This document shows, piece by piece, positions 17,698 through 25,589 of a DNA stretch of 64,000 nucleotides. This stretch comes from CBDAPU01 sp965198875 (GTDB lineage: Bacteria; Pseudomonadota; Gammaproteobacteria; Eutrophobiales; Eutrophobiaceae): the NCBI GenBank assembly GCA_965198875.1, contig CBDAPU010000001.1, forward strand, positions 1,426,001 to 1,490,000, read 5' to 3'. The position numbers and the translations under genes were made by a program. The notes under the pieces are model-generated. The model saw only the letters and a list, made by a program, of their open reading frames with translations, made no database searches and was not told the DNA's origin. How positions within the stretch are numbered: the first letter of the stretch is position 1; each line of letters opens with the position of its first letter.

Positions 17698-18894
17698 TCA
17701 ACGCGCTGCATTACCAGCGGTTGAGCCGGTTTGTGCCGCATAGATGTCTTTGAGTATTTGCCGCCATTGACCGTATTGATCGTTCACTGTGCCTGACAGG
17801 GTAACGGTACGATCTTCCAGGATCAGCGTGTGTGGTTCTATTTCCGAGTGCAATGAGCTTGAGATCTCCTCCAACGCCTCTACATGGATTTTTGCCTCCT
17901 CACGCTTTTGCAGACCGCTGTGAATGGCCGTGGCGCCGGCGCCGATCCCCACTGCACCGGCCGTTCTGGCCGTCCTGCTATCCACGCCCTGGGCGAGGAT
18001 CCCCGCCAATACCGCCAGGGCGCCGCCAATCAAGCGGGAGTTGGCCTGGGATCTGACCTCTCTGAGCGCTTCGCTCTCCAGGTAGTAGGCCTCACGCCAT
18101 TCCCGGTACGGCGCCTGCATCTGGCGCACGAATGAGGCGTAGTAATCCTGCAGGGTGTCGACAAACATGTGATCACGTTCACGGATCTGCCTTACCTGAT
18201 AGAGGATGGGGTCGTTGTCGGCTGGCAGTCGGGTTATGCGATAATGACCTTTGCTGTCGACTCTCAGGTGCTCGGCGAATACCTGCGGTGAGAAGTCTTC
18301 GGCGAATTTTAGCTCGGCGATGGTGCGTATCGCCTTGATCTCCTGTGGCTTTAGTTGATTGCGATACAACAACATGTCGTTGGCAATTTTATTGTAAGCG
18401 CTCTGAAACGGCTCAACACGGCCAGCGATGGCGCCGTCATAGGCGTACTTGCCGACCTCTTCGGCGTATTTTTTTGTAAACCATCTCCTGCCCGATGCAT
18501 CCTCCACCGTCACCTGTAGCCATAGATTTTCACCATCGGATCTGAGGATCTCGGCGTCTACCCACACATCCATTTCACTCAGTCTATCCGGTATGACCCG
18601 TACGACGCCCCAGTGGCCTGTGTTCTGCAAGGTGTCTTTTAGTTTCACCGGCATAAACCGGGCTTCGGCCTCACGAATTTTTGGATAGACGCCCTCTTCG
18701 GGTGTGCTCAAGACGTCAACGCCGGGGTTAAATATACCGATCCCCACATCCAGTAATAAGTCCTCAGGGATGAGGGCCGCTTGCGTTATGACTTTCTCAT
18801 GGCTGGTTGTTTTGACCGTGGTCGTGTTACAAGCCGCCAGCAGACAACAACATAAAACAACTGCCGGGGTTAGCCTGATTTTTCCTGGTTTCAT
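17698..18894 (-). CDS. putative lipoprotein with glycine-rich helix
   Basis: 398-residue lipoprotein: leader ending CCCLLAAC with NT after the Cys. It then has a periplasmic domain of about 220 residues, a coiled-coil-like stretch, and a hydrophobic glycine/alanine-rich segment (LIGGALAVLAGILA then AGAVGIGAGATAI, about 290-325) that could be a membrane hairpin. A helical tail follows. A DxW/VWVDAEILRSDGENLWLQV segment recalls CsgG/LpoB-like beta folds, but I do not recognise a family. It overlaps the upstream lipoprotein gene by 4 bp (18891-18894), a sign of coupled translation. Function unknown. Confidence 0.78.
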   Translation of the reverse strand: MKPGKIRLTPAVVLCCCLLAACNTTTVKTTSHEKVITQAALIPEDLLLDVGIGIFNPGVDVLSTPEEGVYPKIREAEARFMPVKLKDTLQNTGHWGVVRVIPDRLSEMDVWVDAEILRSDGENLWLQVTVEDASGRRWFTKKYAEEVGKYAYDGAIAGRVEPFQSAYNKIANDMLLYRNQLKPQEIKAIRTIAELKFAEDFSPQVFAEHLRVDSKGHYRITRLPADNDPILYQVRQIRERDHMFVDTLQDYYASFVRQMQAPYREWREAYYLESEALREVRSQANSRLIGGALAVLAGILAQGVDSRTARTAGAVGIGAGATAIHSGLQKREEAKIHVEALEEISSSLHSEIEPHTLILEDRTVTLSGTVNDQYGQWRQILKDIYAAQTGSTAGNAAR

Positions 18895-19673
18895 CTTTGC
18901 TCTCTCTTGTACTTGCGGTATTCATCCCAGAGTTTTTCTCTTAACTCCGGGTCCTGCTCTTTCATGGCCGCCTCACGTAACTGCCGGGCAATAATATCAT
19001 CGTCTTCAATACTGGCGATATCAGGCGGCATGGGGCTTGCATCTCTTGTGGCGGTACTACCCTCACCTTCTCTTGACATAGGCGGGGCATTATCGAGCAT
19101 CCCGGCTTCTAACGGCGCATCACCTGCCTTGCCATCCCCAAAGGGGGCCCCCGCCGACATGCCGCCGCCATCCTGATTATCTTTACGGATCACCGACTCC
19201 CGCTCGCTTAACATGAGCCGATCAAATGTTGCGAGTTTATCCTCAAGCTCGCTGTTGAGGTTCTCGGCTCTCTCTGCATGGGTCATCGCCCGGTGTCGGC
19301 TTGTTGGTGGGCGGATCCCCTCGGCGGGTTCGCCCTGTTGTGCGCCGCTGTTTTTTCTACCGAATTCCTCCAGGGCGTCTGCCAGGATCTCATCATCAGA
19401 CTTGCCTGCTTGTGAAGCGGGTCTTGATGTCCTCTCGGCATGACCGCTGTGTGATCCCGACGCCGATGGAACCCCAGCGGGCATGGCGGGGGGCGTACCT
19501 GATCCTGGCTCTGTTGAGGGATAAGACACCGTCCCGGGGGTTGTGCCTGTCGTGCTCGGTGCGCCTGATGAGGCAGGGCGCACGGATGTTGTATTACAGC
19601 CGATGAGAAACGCCAATGAGAAAACGATGCAAAGTGACGGGATGTGTGCTCTTGTGGCGCGTGATCTGTTCAT
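18891..19673 (-). CDS. putative low-complexity lipoprotein
   Basis: 260-residue lipoprotein with lipobox FLIGC followed by NT. The mature N-terminal half is a Ser/Pro/Gly/Thr-rich linker, likely disordered and suited to spanning periplasm or peptidoglycan. The C-terminal half is charged and helical (AERAENLNSELEDKLATFD and a final basic KREQR). It is the first gene of the minus-strand cluster, coupled by a 4-bp overlap to the next lipoprotein and divergent from an M48 protease. Function unknown. Confidence 0.72.
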   Translation of the reverse strand: MNRSRATRAHIPSLCIVFSLAFLIGCNTTSVRPASSGAPSTTGTTPGTVSYPSTEPGSGTPPAMPAGVPSASGSHSGHAERTSRPASQAGKSDDEILADALEEFGRKNSGAQQGEPAEGIRPPTSRHRAMTHAERAENLNSELEDKLATFDRLMLSERESVIRKDNQDGGGMSAGAPFGDGKAGDAPLEAGMLDNAPPMSREGEGSTATRDASPMPPDIASIEDDDIIARQLREAAMKEQDPELREKLWDEYRKYKREQR

Positions 19674-19992
19674 ATTGCGTTACCATCGATGTGATAAGTA
19701 TTATCGTCCTGCTATTATAGACCTGACGTTTAATAATTACCCCTTGATCCTGATTTTTAGATGAACGATATGGGGGATTGTTCCCCTGAAATAACCGCCC
19801 TGCCGTGATAAGGCAAATCTCCTGATTGCCTGTTAGCAGGGGAGATAACCTAAGGCTTTGGTTAGAAAAAAACGGGGCGTCGGGGTCTTTTGCAACTATC
19901 CTAATAGCAGGCTCATCCATAAGGATATGTAAAATGCACCCTGCAGGCCGTTGTATCATGTTGTGATAGATTGGTAATGAGAGAATCGCCCC
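19674..19992. other. divergent promoter region, AT-rich
   Basis: 319 bp between the minus-strand lipoprotein cluster and the plus-strand M48 protease. It is visibly AT-richer than its neighbours. It should hold both promoters; one candidate -10 box is listed separately. No gene or stable RNA recognised. Confidence 0.5.
19714..19719 (-). promoter_or_regulatory. candidate -10 box for lipoprotein pair
   Basis: A perfect TATAAT on the minus strand, 41 nt upstream of the lipoprotein start at 19673, within an AT-rich divergent intergenic region. No good -35 hexamer is found at 17 bp, so an activator or a fortuitous match is possible. Confidence 0.35.
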
Positions 19993-20781
19993 ATGTTTAA
20001 GATGATCGCATTTTTACCGCTTCCCCTGTGGCTTTTCATATCAGCCGCGGTTGTCGCTGCGCCCTTTAATCATACCTGGCCAATAAAAGAGCTGGTCAGC
20101 GCCGATGCACAAACCATTGAGTTACGTAACAACAAGGGAAAGCTCTTAAAACGGATCAGCGTAAAACAAATGATTTATCTTTATTCGGTGATGCAGGCCA
20201 TAGAGGCGGCGGCGGAGATCCGGGCGGAGTTGCTGATCACCGACGGCAAGCAGCCGAATGCGTTTGCAACAGTGGGCAGGGCCACACGAAAACCCATTGA
20301 GAATGAAACCGGCAAAAATGAGCGCGCCGCTCGGCAAGGTGGCAAAGTGGTGATGCAGGGCCGTTCACTGGAAGATGAAAAGCCGATCGATGAGGAAAAT
20401 GCGGTTGACGTCAATATTATCGGGATCAATTTCGCCATGCTGGATATGCTGGGTCTGGATGTGCATATGGCCGCCGCATTAATCGGTCATGAGTTAGGGC
20501 ACCTGAAATTAAATCATGGAGACGATCATAAGAAAAACAGCAGGGCGGATATAAGGAATGCGGCGAATACAAAATACAGCCGTGACAACGAGCGTGAGGC
20601 GGATTACCTGGGCGCCATCTGGGCGGTAGAGGCGGGTTATGATCCTGCCGGCGCCGTTCGCCTGCAGGAGCTGTTATATAAAAAAACAAAACACCTCAAG
20701 GGCGGGTTCTCCGGCTCACACCCCTCTTCCATTGAACGGATCACAAAATTAAAATCCCTGGCGCGCAGACTCACCCAATAG
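19993..20781 (+). CDS. M48-family zinc metalloprotease, exported
   Basis: 262-residue predicted periplasmic protease. A hydrophobic leader ends near SAAVVAAP. The zinc motif is HELGH in LIGHELGHLKLNH (about residues 166-170), and the third ligand is Glu in NEREADYLGAIWA (about 202). The active site therefore looks intact. The ending HPSSIERITKLKSL matches the HPP/HPSS-x-R-I tail common in BepA/LoiP-type M48 proteases, which act on outer-membrane proteins. Unlike BepA it has no C-terminal TPR domain. It is divergent from the lipoprotein cluster and may process one of its components (inference). Confidence 0.88.
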   Translation: MFKMIAFLPLPLWLFISAAVVAAPFNHTWPIKELVSADAQTIELRNNKGKLLKRISVKQMIYLYSVMQAIEAAAEIRAELLITDGKQPNAFATVGRATRKPIENETGKNERAARQGGKVVMQGRSLEDEKPIDEENAVDVNIIGINFAMLDMLGLDVHMAAALIGHELGHLKLNHGDDHKKNSRADIRNAANTKYSRDNEREADYLGAIWAVEAGYDPAGAVRLQELLYKKTKHLKGGFSGSHPSSIERITKLKSLARRLTQ

Positions 20782-21028
20782 ATGCGGCACATCCCTTTGC
20801 CTGTCCTATTCCTGATCTCTCCTCAAGGGCTTATCTCGTTTAGTTCACCTTACCAACATCATGATCGGCGATGTTGTTGCCTATGGGGCGTATCGTCTTT
20901 CTCACGAGCGCGGTTGCATGATCAGAGGCGTTGCGCCCTGGCGATGCCATCATCGTCATGGCCTGGCGACATCACGATCCCCTAGATGGACATTGCTTAA
21001 AAGACATGCGTGAGCGCCGGGCTTGTGA

Positions 21029-22375
21029 TCAGTTGATGACCTTGATCCTGTTGTTTAGGGTTTCCACCGGCTCACCGTTTTCGAATCGGGGCCTGTAGAG
21101 CCGACCCTTGATTGTCTTTTTGGTTTTTCTACGGGCGGCGATCGCATCCACAGGATCCGACTCGATGATGTGAATGTTTCTTGTGCGCCCGGTTTTGGAG
21201 ACGTCAAATGAGGCCAGCACAGTGGTGGTTTTCTCTTTGTCCAGTTTTTCATCGACTTCAGGTAATGGCAATCTTAATGTGGGCAGGTTTTGTGGTCTGC
21301 CAAACATTTCCCTGAGCAGATCAGCGTGCTCATCATTATCGCTGAGGATCTGATAAGCCGCTTTGTAGTTTGCATTTGCCGTTGATTTCTTCCCCCTCAG
21401 CAGGTTCCAGTCACCGAGATGCACTAAAGCGCGTGCGTATGAATCCTCCGGCAGATGCGGATGTGCATGATGAATTTGTGTGATGTGTTTCAATGCCCGC
21501 CCCACTGCATGGAGCCGTTGCTCAAGGGCGAACTGCTTGTTGTTTGACTGCGAGGCATAATAACCGGGGTCGGGCAACCGGATGGTATTGCAGATCCGTC
21601 GTGCACCGCCATTTGCCGTTGCCACGGTTCGGCAGACTACCTGCACTCGAGTGGGACGGCCGGCGCCATGAAATCTATCCTGTGGCGCATTAGCGACTTC
21701 AATGGCATATTGATAATTGGTTAGCGCCCGGCCATAAAGCGGGTCGATGAGTCTGGGATCATGCTCTCCATACTGACGTTGCAGGATGTTGATGGTGTCT
21801 GTGAATAATCGCTCGGATCCGCCGATGGTTGTTAGCGCATTATCATCCAGTAGCCCCTCTTCATAGGCTTTTAATTTCCAACGTCCGACTTTATCGACAA
21901 TGGGTAATAGCCGCGGATCATCAAAATCGTAGTTGCGTTTATAGATCCACAAAAGCTGGTGGTAGTTTTTATCTACTTCCGCCCAGTTGGCGATGGCTAT
22001 ATTACTTTTAAGGAGTTGCTCCAGGATGATCACCTGGCTCATGTCGTGCAGTCCTTCATTAACCCGCTTGATCTGCAAGGCGCGGCTTAACGCTTCTACC
22101 GCTTGCTCATGGTTGCCATCACGCTGGTGTACCAGCCCAACACCCAGCAGGTACTCACCGGTTGCCGGGTCATAGACGCCGTGTTCGGCCTGGTGTTTTT
22201 GAATTTGTTCCTCATATTCGGCAACGGATGTGCGCTGCTCACCGCCTGCCCGGTGGTTACCCGTATCGTGATCTTCGCTTGGGGTGATTGGCCTATCAGC
22301 GGCATTGACGCCGGGGACAGATACGAGGGCGATGAACACTGTCACTATCCCCTGTTTTAACAGATCAGGATGCAT
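21029..22375 (-). CDS. TPR protein with TonB-C-like end, exported
   Basis: 448 residues: signal peptide (cleavage near PGVNAAD), helical repeats with TPR character (LGVGLVHQRDGNHEQAVEAL and similar) through most of the body, and a C-terminal domain of about 80 residues. That domain (VLASFDVSKTGRTRNIHI, then YRPRFENGEPVET) has the layout of the TonB C-terminal fold. No membrane anchor follows the signal, so this is probably a soluble periplasmic protein and not an energising TonB. It adjoins the envelope cluster but is separated from it by the M48 gene. Function unknown. Confidence 0.75.
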   Translation of the reverse strand: MHPDLLKQGIVTVFIALVSVPGVNAADRPITPSEDHDTGNHRAGGEQRTSVAEYEEQIQKHQAEHGVYDPATGEYLLGVGLVHQRDGNHEQAVEALSRALQIKRVNEGLHDMSQVIILEQLLKSNIAIANWAEVDKNYHQLLWIYKRNYDFDDPRLLPIVDKVGRWKLKAYEEGLLDDNALTTIGGSERLFTDTINILQRQYGEHDPRLIDPLYGRALTNYQYAIEVANAPQDRFHGAGRPTRVQVVCRTVATANGGARRICNTIRLPDPGYYASQSNNKQFALEQRLHAVGRALKHITQIHHAHPHLPEDSYARALVHLGDWNLLRGKKSTANANYKAAYQILSDNDEHADLLREMFGRPQNLPTLRLPLPEVDEKLDKEKTTTVLASFDVSKTGRTRNIHIIESDPVDAIAARRKTKKTIKGRLYRPRFENGEPVETLNNRIKVIN

Positions 22376-22854
22376 AACTAAGTTAATCCGGATATCGCAG
22401 AGATGGTGACTAATATGACTGATTAATGCCGATGTTTGTTCCTTAAACCTTCAAGAGTATAGCACCGCCACATATCCCGCCAACCCGGATCGGCCTGGGG
22501 GAGCCATTGTGCTTTAATTAGAGAGGCATGCGTATTTAGCCTGTTTGATTTATTGGGATAAACCCCTATTATCTAAACCAGCGAGTGGTGATTTTAGGAC
22601 TACTCTGTCATGATCACAGGCAGGGCCGTTTTATGTTGGGTGAATATCCGCTGTTGCCCGCGCCCTTCTGGCAACCGGTGGTTTCAGGGCAATGCTGGTT
22701 TAAGCGAGCGTTTTTATGGCGCTCTAAAGACATAAACTTTAATAGCAATGGCCATTGATGTTGTGAACAAACCGGCATTTTTGGTTTGTGTGCTTTTGAA
22801 CAGGCCCTGGATGATAAGGGTTTACGGGGTTATTTCATATCGGAGGCAAAGATA
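22376..22854. other. intergenic upstream of phaB
   Basis: About 480 bp between divergent genes. No gene recognised. The right end has an inverted repeat (22767-22789, listed separately) close to phaB. Confidence 0.4.
22767..22789. promoter_or_regulatory. inverted repeat upstream of phaB
   Basis: ACAAACC and GGTTTGT flank a 9-nt spacer, a perfect 7-9-7 inverted repeat about 65 bp before the phaB start. It could be an operator or a small hairpin; no matching regulator gene lies next to it. Confidence 0.35.
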
Positions 22855-23577
22855 ATGGGGAGAGTGGCGGTAGTAACAGGTGGTACAAGAGGTATTGGGG
22901 CGGCCATATCGACGGCTCTTAAAGAGGCCGGATACACCGTGGCGGCGAATTACGCTGGCAACGATGAGGCCGCCGGCAAGTTCAATGAAGCGACCAACAT
23001 ATCCGTATATCGGTTTGATGTCGGTGATTTTGCTGCATGCAAAAGTGCGGTCAGGCAAATAGAGCAAGAGCTGGGGGCGGTAGATATCCTGGTCAATAAC
23101 GCCGGCATTACTCGGGATGGCACCATGCACAGAATGGATTTTGAACAATGGAACAGCGTCATTCAGACAAACCTGGGCTCCTGTTTTAACATGTCCAACA
23201 GCGTCATTGAGGGGATGCGTGAACGGGGGTTCGGTCGTATCGTCAATATCGGCTCCATCAACGGCCAGGCCGGTCAGTATGGGCAGGTGAATTATGCGGC
23301 GGCAAAATCGGGCATACATGGTTTTACCAAGGCCCTGGCCCAGGAAAGCGCCGGGAAAGGCATTACCGTTAATGCCATTGCCCCGGGCTACATCGACACC
23401 GATATGGTGCGGGCCGTACCTGAAAACGTCCTGGATAAAATCATTGCGAAAATTCCCGTGGGGCGCCTGGGCAAGGCGCAAGAAATCGCTCGGGGGGTGT
23501 TGTTTCTGGTGAGCGATGAGGGAGGTTTTATTACCGGCTCAACATTGAGTATCAATGGTGGGCAGCATATGTATTAG
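22855..23577 (+). CDS. phaB: acetoacetyl-CoA reductase (PhaB type)
   Basis: NADPH-dependent short-chain dehydrogenase reducing acetoacetyl-CoA to (R)-3-hydroxybutyryl-CoA, the PHB precursor step. The start at 22855 (GGAGG at 22842-22846) gives 240 residues, typical for PhaB. Visible motifs are the nucleotide-binding GGTRGIG, NNAGITRDGTMHRM, catalytic Ser in NIGSINGQAGQ and YAAAK, and the PhaB-like ending GSTLSINGGQHMY. No PHA synthase is nearby, so it may instead serve a general 3-oxoacyl reductase role. Monocistronic. Confidence 0.9.
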   Translation: MGRVAVVTGGTRGIGAAISTALKEAGYTVAANYAGNDEAAGKFNEATNISVYRFDVGDFAACKSAVRQIEQELGAVDILVNNAGITRDGTMHRMDFEQWNSVIQTNLGSCFNMSNSVIEGMRERGFGRIVNIGSINGQAGQYGQVNYAAAKSGIHGFTKALAQESAGKGITVNAIAPGYIDTDMVRAVPENVLDKIIAKIPVGRLGKAQEIARGVLFLVSDEGGFITGSTLSINGGQHMY

Positions 23578-23650
23578 CCTGATGTGCTCATAAGGCAGGC
23601 TTCACGGGGACAGGGCTTATCATGGAATGGGCATACCATCAGGGGTTGGT

Positions 23651-23660
23651 GGGGGGGGGG
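23651..23660 (+). repeat. G10 homopolymer
   Basis: A run of ten G in the gap between phaB and ald, within a G-rich segment (GGGG, GG, G10, GGGG). It may form a G-quadruplex or vary by slippage, and is also a likely sequencing-error spot. Confidence 0.6.
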
Positions 23661-23729
23661 CAGGGGATCGATAACCACCTGTTGCCCTTCACTTGCCTGA
23701 TCCGAGAATGCGCCGCAGGCATAAAAAGA

Positions 23730-24851
23730 TCATGATGCGGCGAGCGCCTCGATAGCCGGCAGGTAAGTGTAATTCAGATCACGGGCAACGGCTTCACAGG
23801 TGATGTGGCCTTGATGGACATTCAGCCCGTTCAGTAAGTTTTGATCACTTAACAGGGCTTCTCTGGGGCCTTGATTGGCCAACGCCAGGATAAACGGCAA
23901 TGTCGCATTATTCAGGGCAAATGTCGATGTGCGCGGCACAGCGCCGGGCATATTAGCGACACAATAATGCACGACATCACTAACGATATAGGTTGGTTGC
24001 TGGTGGGTCGTAGGATGCGAGGTTTCAAAACACCCACCTTGATCGATGGCCACATCAACGACAACTGATCCCGGCTTCATTTTTGTGATCATCTTTTTGC
24101 CCAATAATTTGGGCGCTGATGCACCGGGTATTAGCACCGCACCAATAATGAGATCCGATTGCAAGGCATACTCTTCAATAGCCTCTGCCGTTGAGTAAAT
24201 ACATTTGACCCGACCGGCGTATTCCGCATCCAGTTGACGCAGACGTGGTAGCGAGCTATCCAGTATGGTAACGTCAGCGCCCATGCCCAGGGCCATTGAG
24301 GCGGCATTATCCCCCACCACACCGCCACCTATCACCACAACCCTGGCGGGGGCCACACCGGGTACCCCGCCCAGTAACACACCGCCGCCACCTTGGGCTT
24401 TTTCCAGACAATGGGCGCCGGCCTGTACCGACAGCCGACCGGCAACTTCGCTCATGGGCGCAAGCAGAGGGAGTGAATTGTCGTTGGCCGTTACCGTCTC
24501 ATAGGCGATAGCGCTCGCCCCGGAAGATAAAAGTAATGCCGCCTGGGCTGGGTCCGGGGCCAGGTGCAAATAGGTAAACAACACCTGGTTCTCTCGTAGC
24601 CGTCGGCATTCATCGGCTTGCGGCTCTTTGACTTTTACGATCATCTCCGCATTGGCGAAGATGTCTTCGGCATTGGCCGCAATCTGCGCACCAACACTGA
24701 GATACTCCTGATCACTCAGACCAATGCCGCTACCAGCCTGGCTTTCAACGATCACCTGATGATCTGATTTTATCAGCTCACGGGCGCTGGCCGGCGTCAG
24801 GCCAACACGATATTCATGGTTTTTAATCTCCTTTGGTACGCCGATCAGCAT
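23730..24851 (-). CDS. ald: alanine dehydrogenase
   Basis: NAD-dependent oxidative deamination of L-alanine to pyruvate and ammonia (reversible), cytosolic. The start at 24851 gives MLIGVPKEIKNHEYRVGLTP, the canonical Ald N-terminus, and about 373 residues, the usual length. An upstream in-frame ATG at 24956 would add 35 non-homologous residues across the promoter region. Other landmarks are the Lys/His-bearing VKEPQ and YLHLAPD segments and the nucleotide-binding VVIGGGVVGDNAA. It is divergent from an Lrp-type regulator, a common and functionally meaningful pairing. Confidence 0.96.
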   Translation of the reverse strand: MLIGVPKEIKNHEYRVGLTPASARELIKSDHQVIVESQAGSGIGLSDQEYLSVGAQIAANAEDIFANAEMIVKVKEPQADECRRLRENQVLFTYLHLAPDPAQAALLLSSGASAIAYETVTANDNSLPLLAPMSEVAGRLSVQAGAHCLEKAQGGGGVLLGGVPGVAPARVVVIGGGVVGDNAASMALGMGADVTILDSSLPRLRQLDAEYAGRVKCIYSTAEAIEEYALQSDLIIGAVLIPGASAPKLLGKKMITKMKPGSVVVDVAIDQGGCFETSHPTTHQQPTYIVSDVVHYCVANMPGAVPRTSTFALNNATLPFILALANQGPREALLSDQNLLNGLNVHQGHITCEAVARDLNYTYLPAIEALAAS

Positions 24852-24957
24852 GAGGCCTCCCGATGAAAAAGGCGTGATGAGATACCTTAACAGAATAGCC
24901 CCCGCCGCATCGCATTTCTTTGCGAAATCTTCACCAGGATGATATATAATTGGCATG

Positions 24958-24971
24958 ATATTCGAAAATAT
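24958..24971. promoter_or_regulatory. AT-rich inverted repeat between ald and lrp-type gene
   Basis: ATATT-CGAA-AATAT, a 5-4-5 inverted repeat centred in the divergent promoter region. It is the type of AT-rich dyad that Lrp/AsnC proteins bind, and the adjacent gene encodes such a regulator. Binding is inferred. Confidence 0.45.
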
Positions 24972-24996
24972 ACATATTAGCCGGCGGATAATTTAG

Positions 24997-25464
24997 ATGG
25001 TATCTTTAGACAGGGCGGATCGTGCAATCCTGCATGAGCTTCAACTGGATGGTCGGATCAGCAATGTGAAACTGGCGGAGCGGGTGAGTCTCTCTGAGTC
25101 TGCGTGTTTGCGGCGGGTCAAATTACTGGAAGAGGCGAACATCATTGAGGCCTATGCCATGCACGTCAACCCGGCGGCCGTGGGATTGCCTGGAAACGTC
25201 TTTGTCGAAATCACCTTGCTCAGGCAACAACGAGAAGACCTGGATGCCTTTGAGTCCCGTGTTGCAGAGGTCCCCGAGGTGATGGCCTGTTATTTGATGT
25301 CGGGTGATTATGATTATTTGTTGAGGGTGGTTGTGGCTGACGCCAGTGACTATGAACGGATCCACCATGAACAACTGACCACCCTGCCTGCTGTTGCGCG
25401 GGTGCGATCCAGTTTTACCTTGCGGGTAGTTACAGAGCGAACAGAATTGCCTATACTTGGGTGA
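24997..25464 (+). CDS. Lrp/AsnC-family transcriptional regulator
   Basis: 155 residues, full length for the family. An N-terminal winged helix-turn-helix (LDRADRAILHELQLDGRISN, then LSESACLRRVKLLEEANII) is followed by a RAM/AsnC effector domain (VMACYLMSGDYDYLLRVVV). It starts at the ATG at 24997. Divergent from ald, so it most likely activates ald in response to alanine or another amino acid, as in many bacteria with this arrangement (inference from context). Confidence 0.93.
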   Translation: MVSLDRADRAILHELQLDGRISNVKLAERVSLSESACLRRVKLLEEANIIEAYAMHVNPAAVGLPGNVFVEITLLRQQREDLDAFESRVAEVPEVMACYLMSGDYDYLLRVVVADASDYERIHHEQLTTLPAVARVRSSFTLRVVTERTELPILG

Positions 25465-25589
25465 GCAAGCCGTATCATATCCATCGCAGTGACAGATAAC
25501 ATGATGTTTAACAAGGCGATTGACGCTGGTGTGCTACTCATCAGCCGAGCCTGAGCACCGCCGATCACAATAAATTAGAAGGACTATGC

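Noticed and set aside
7858..19673. Possible Zorya-type anti-phage system because of the MotA-like gene
   Set aside because: Zorya needs ZorA/ZorB with OmpA-like ZorB plus ZorC/D or E helicase or nuclease genes. None is present, and the partners here are VWA, PEGA/FGE, TPR and lipoproteins.
22822..23481. 219-residue minus-strand frame opposite phaB
   Set aside because: phaB has all SDR motifs and a ribosome site; the opposite frame has neither.
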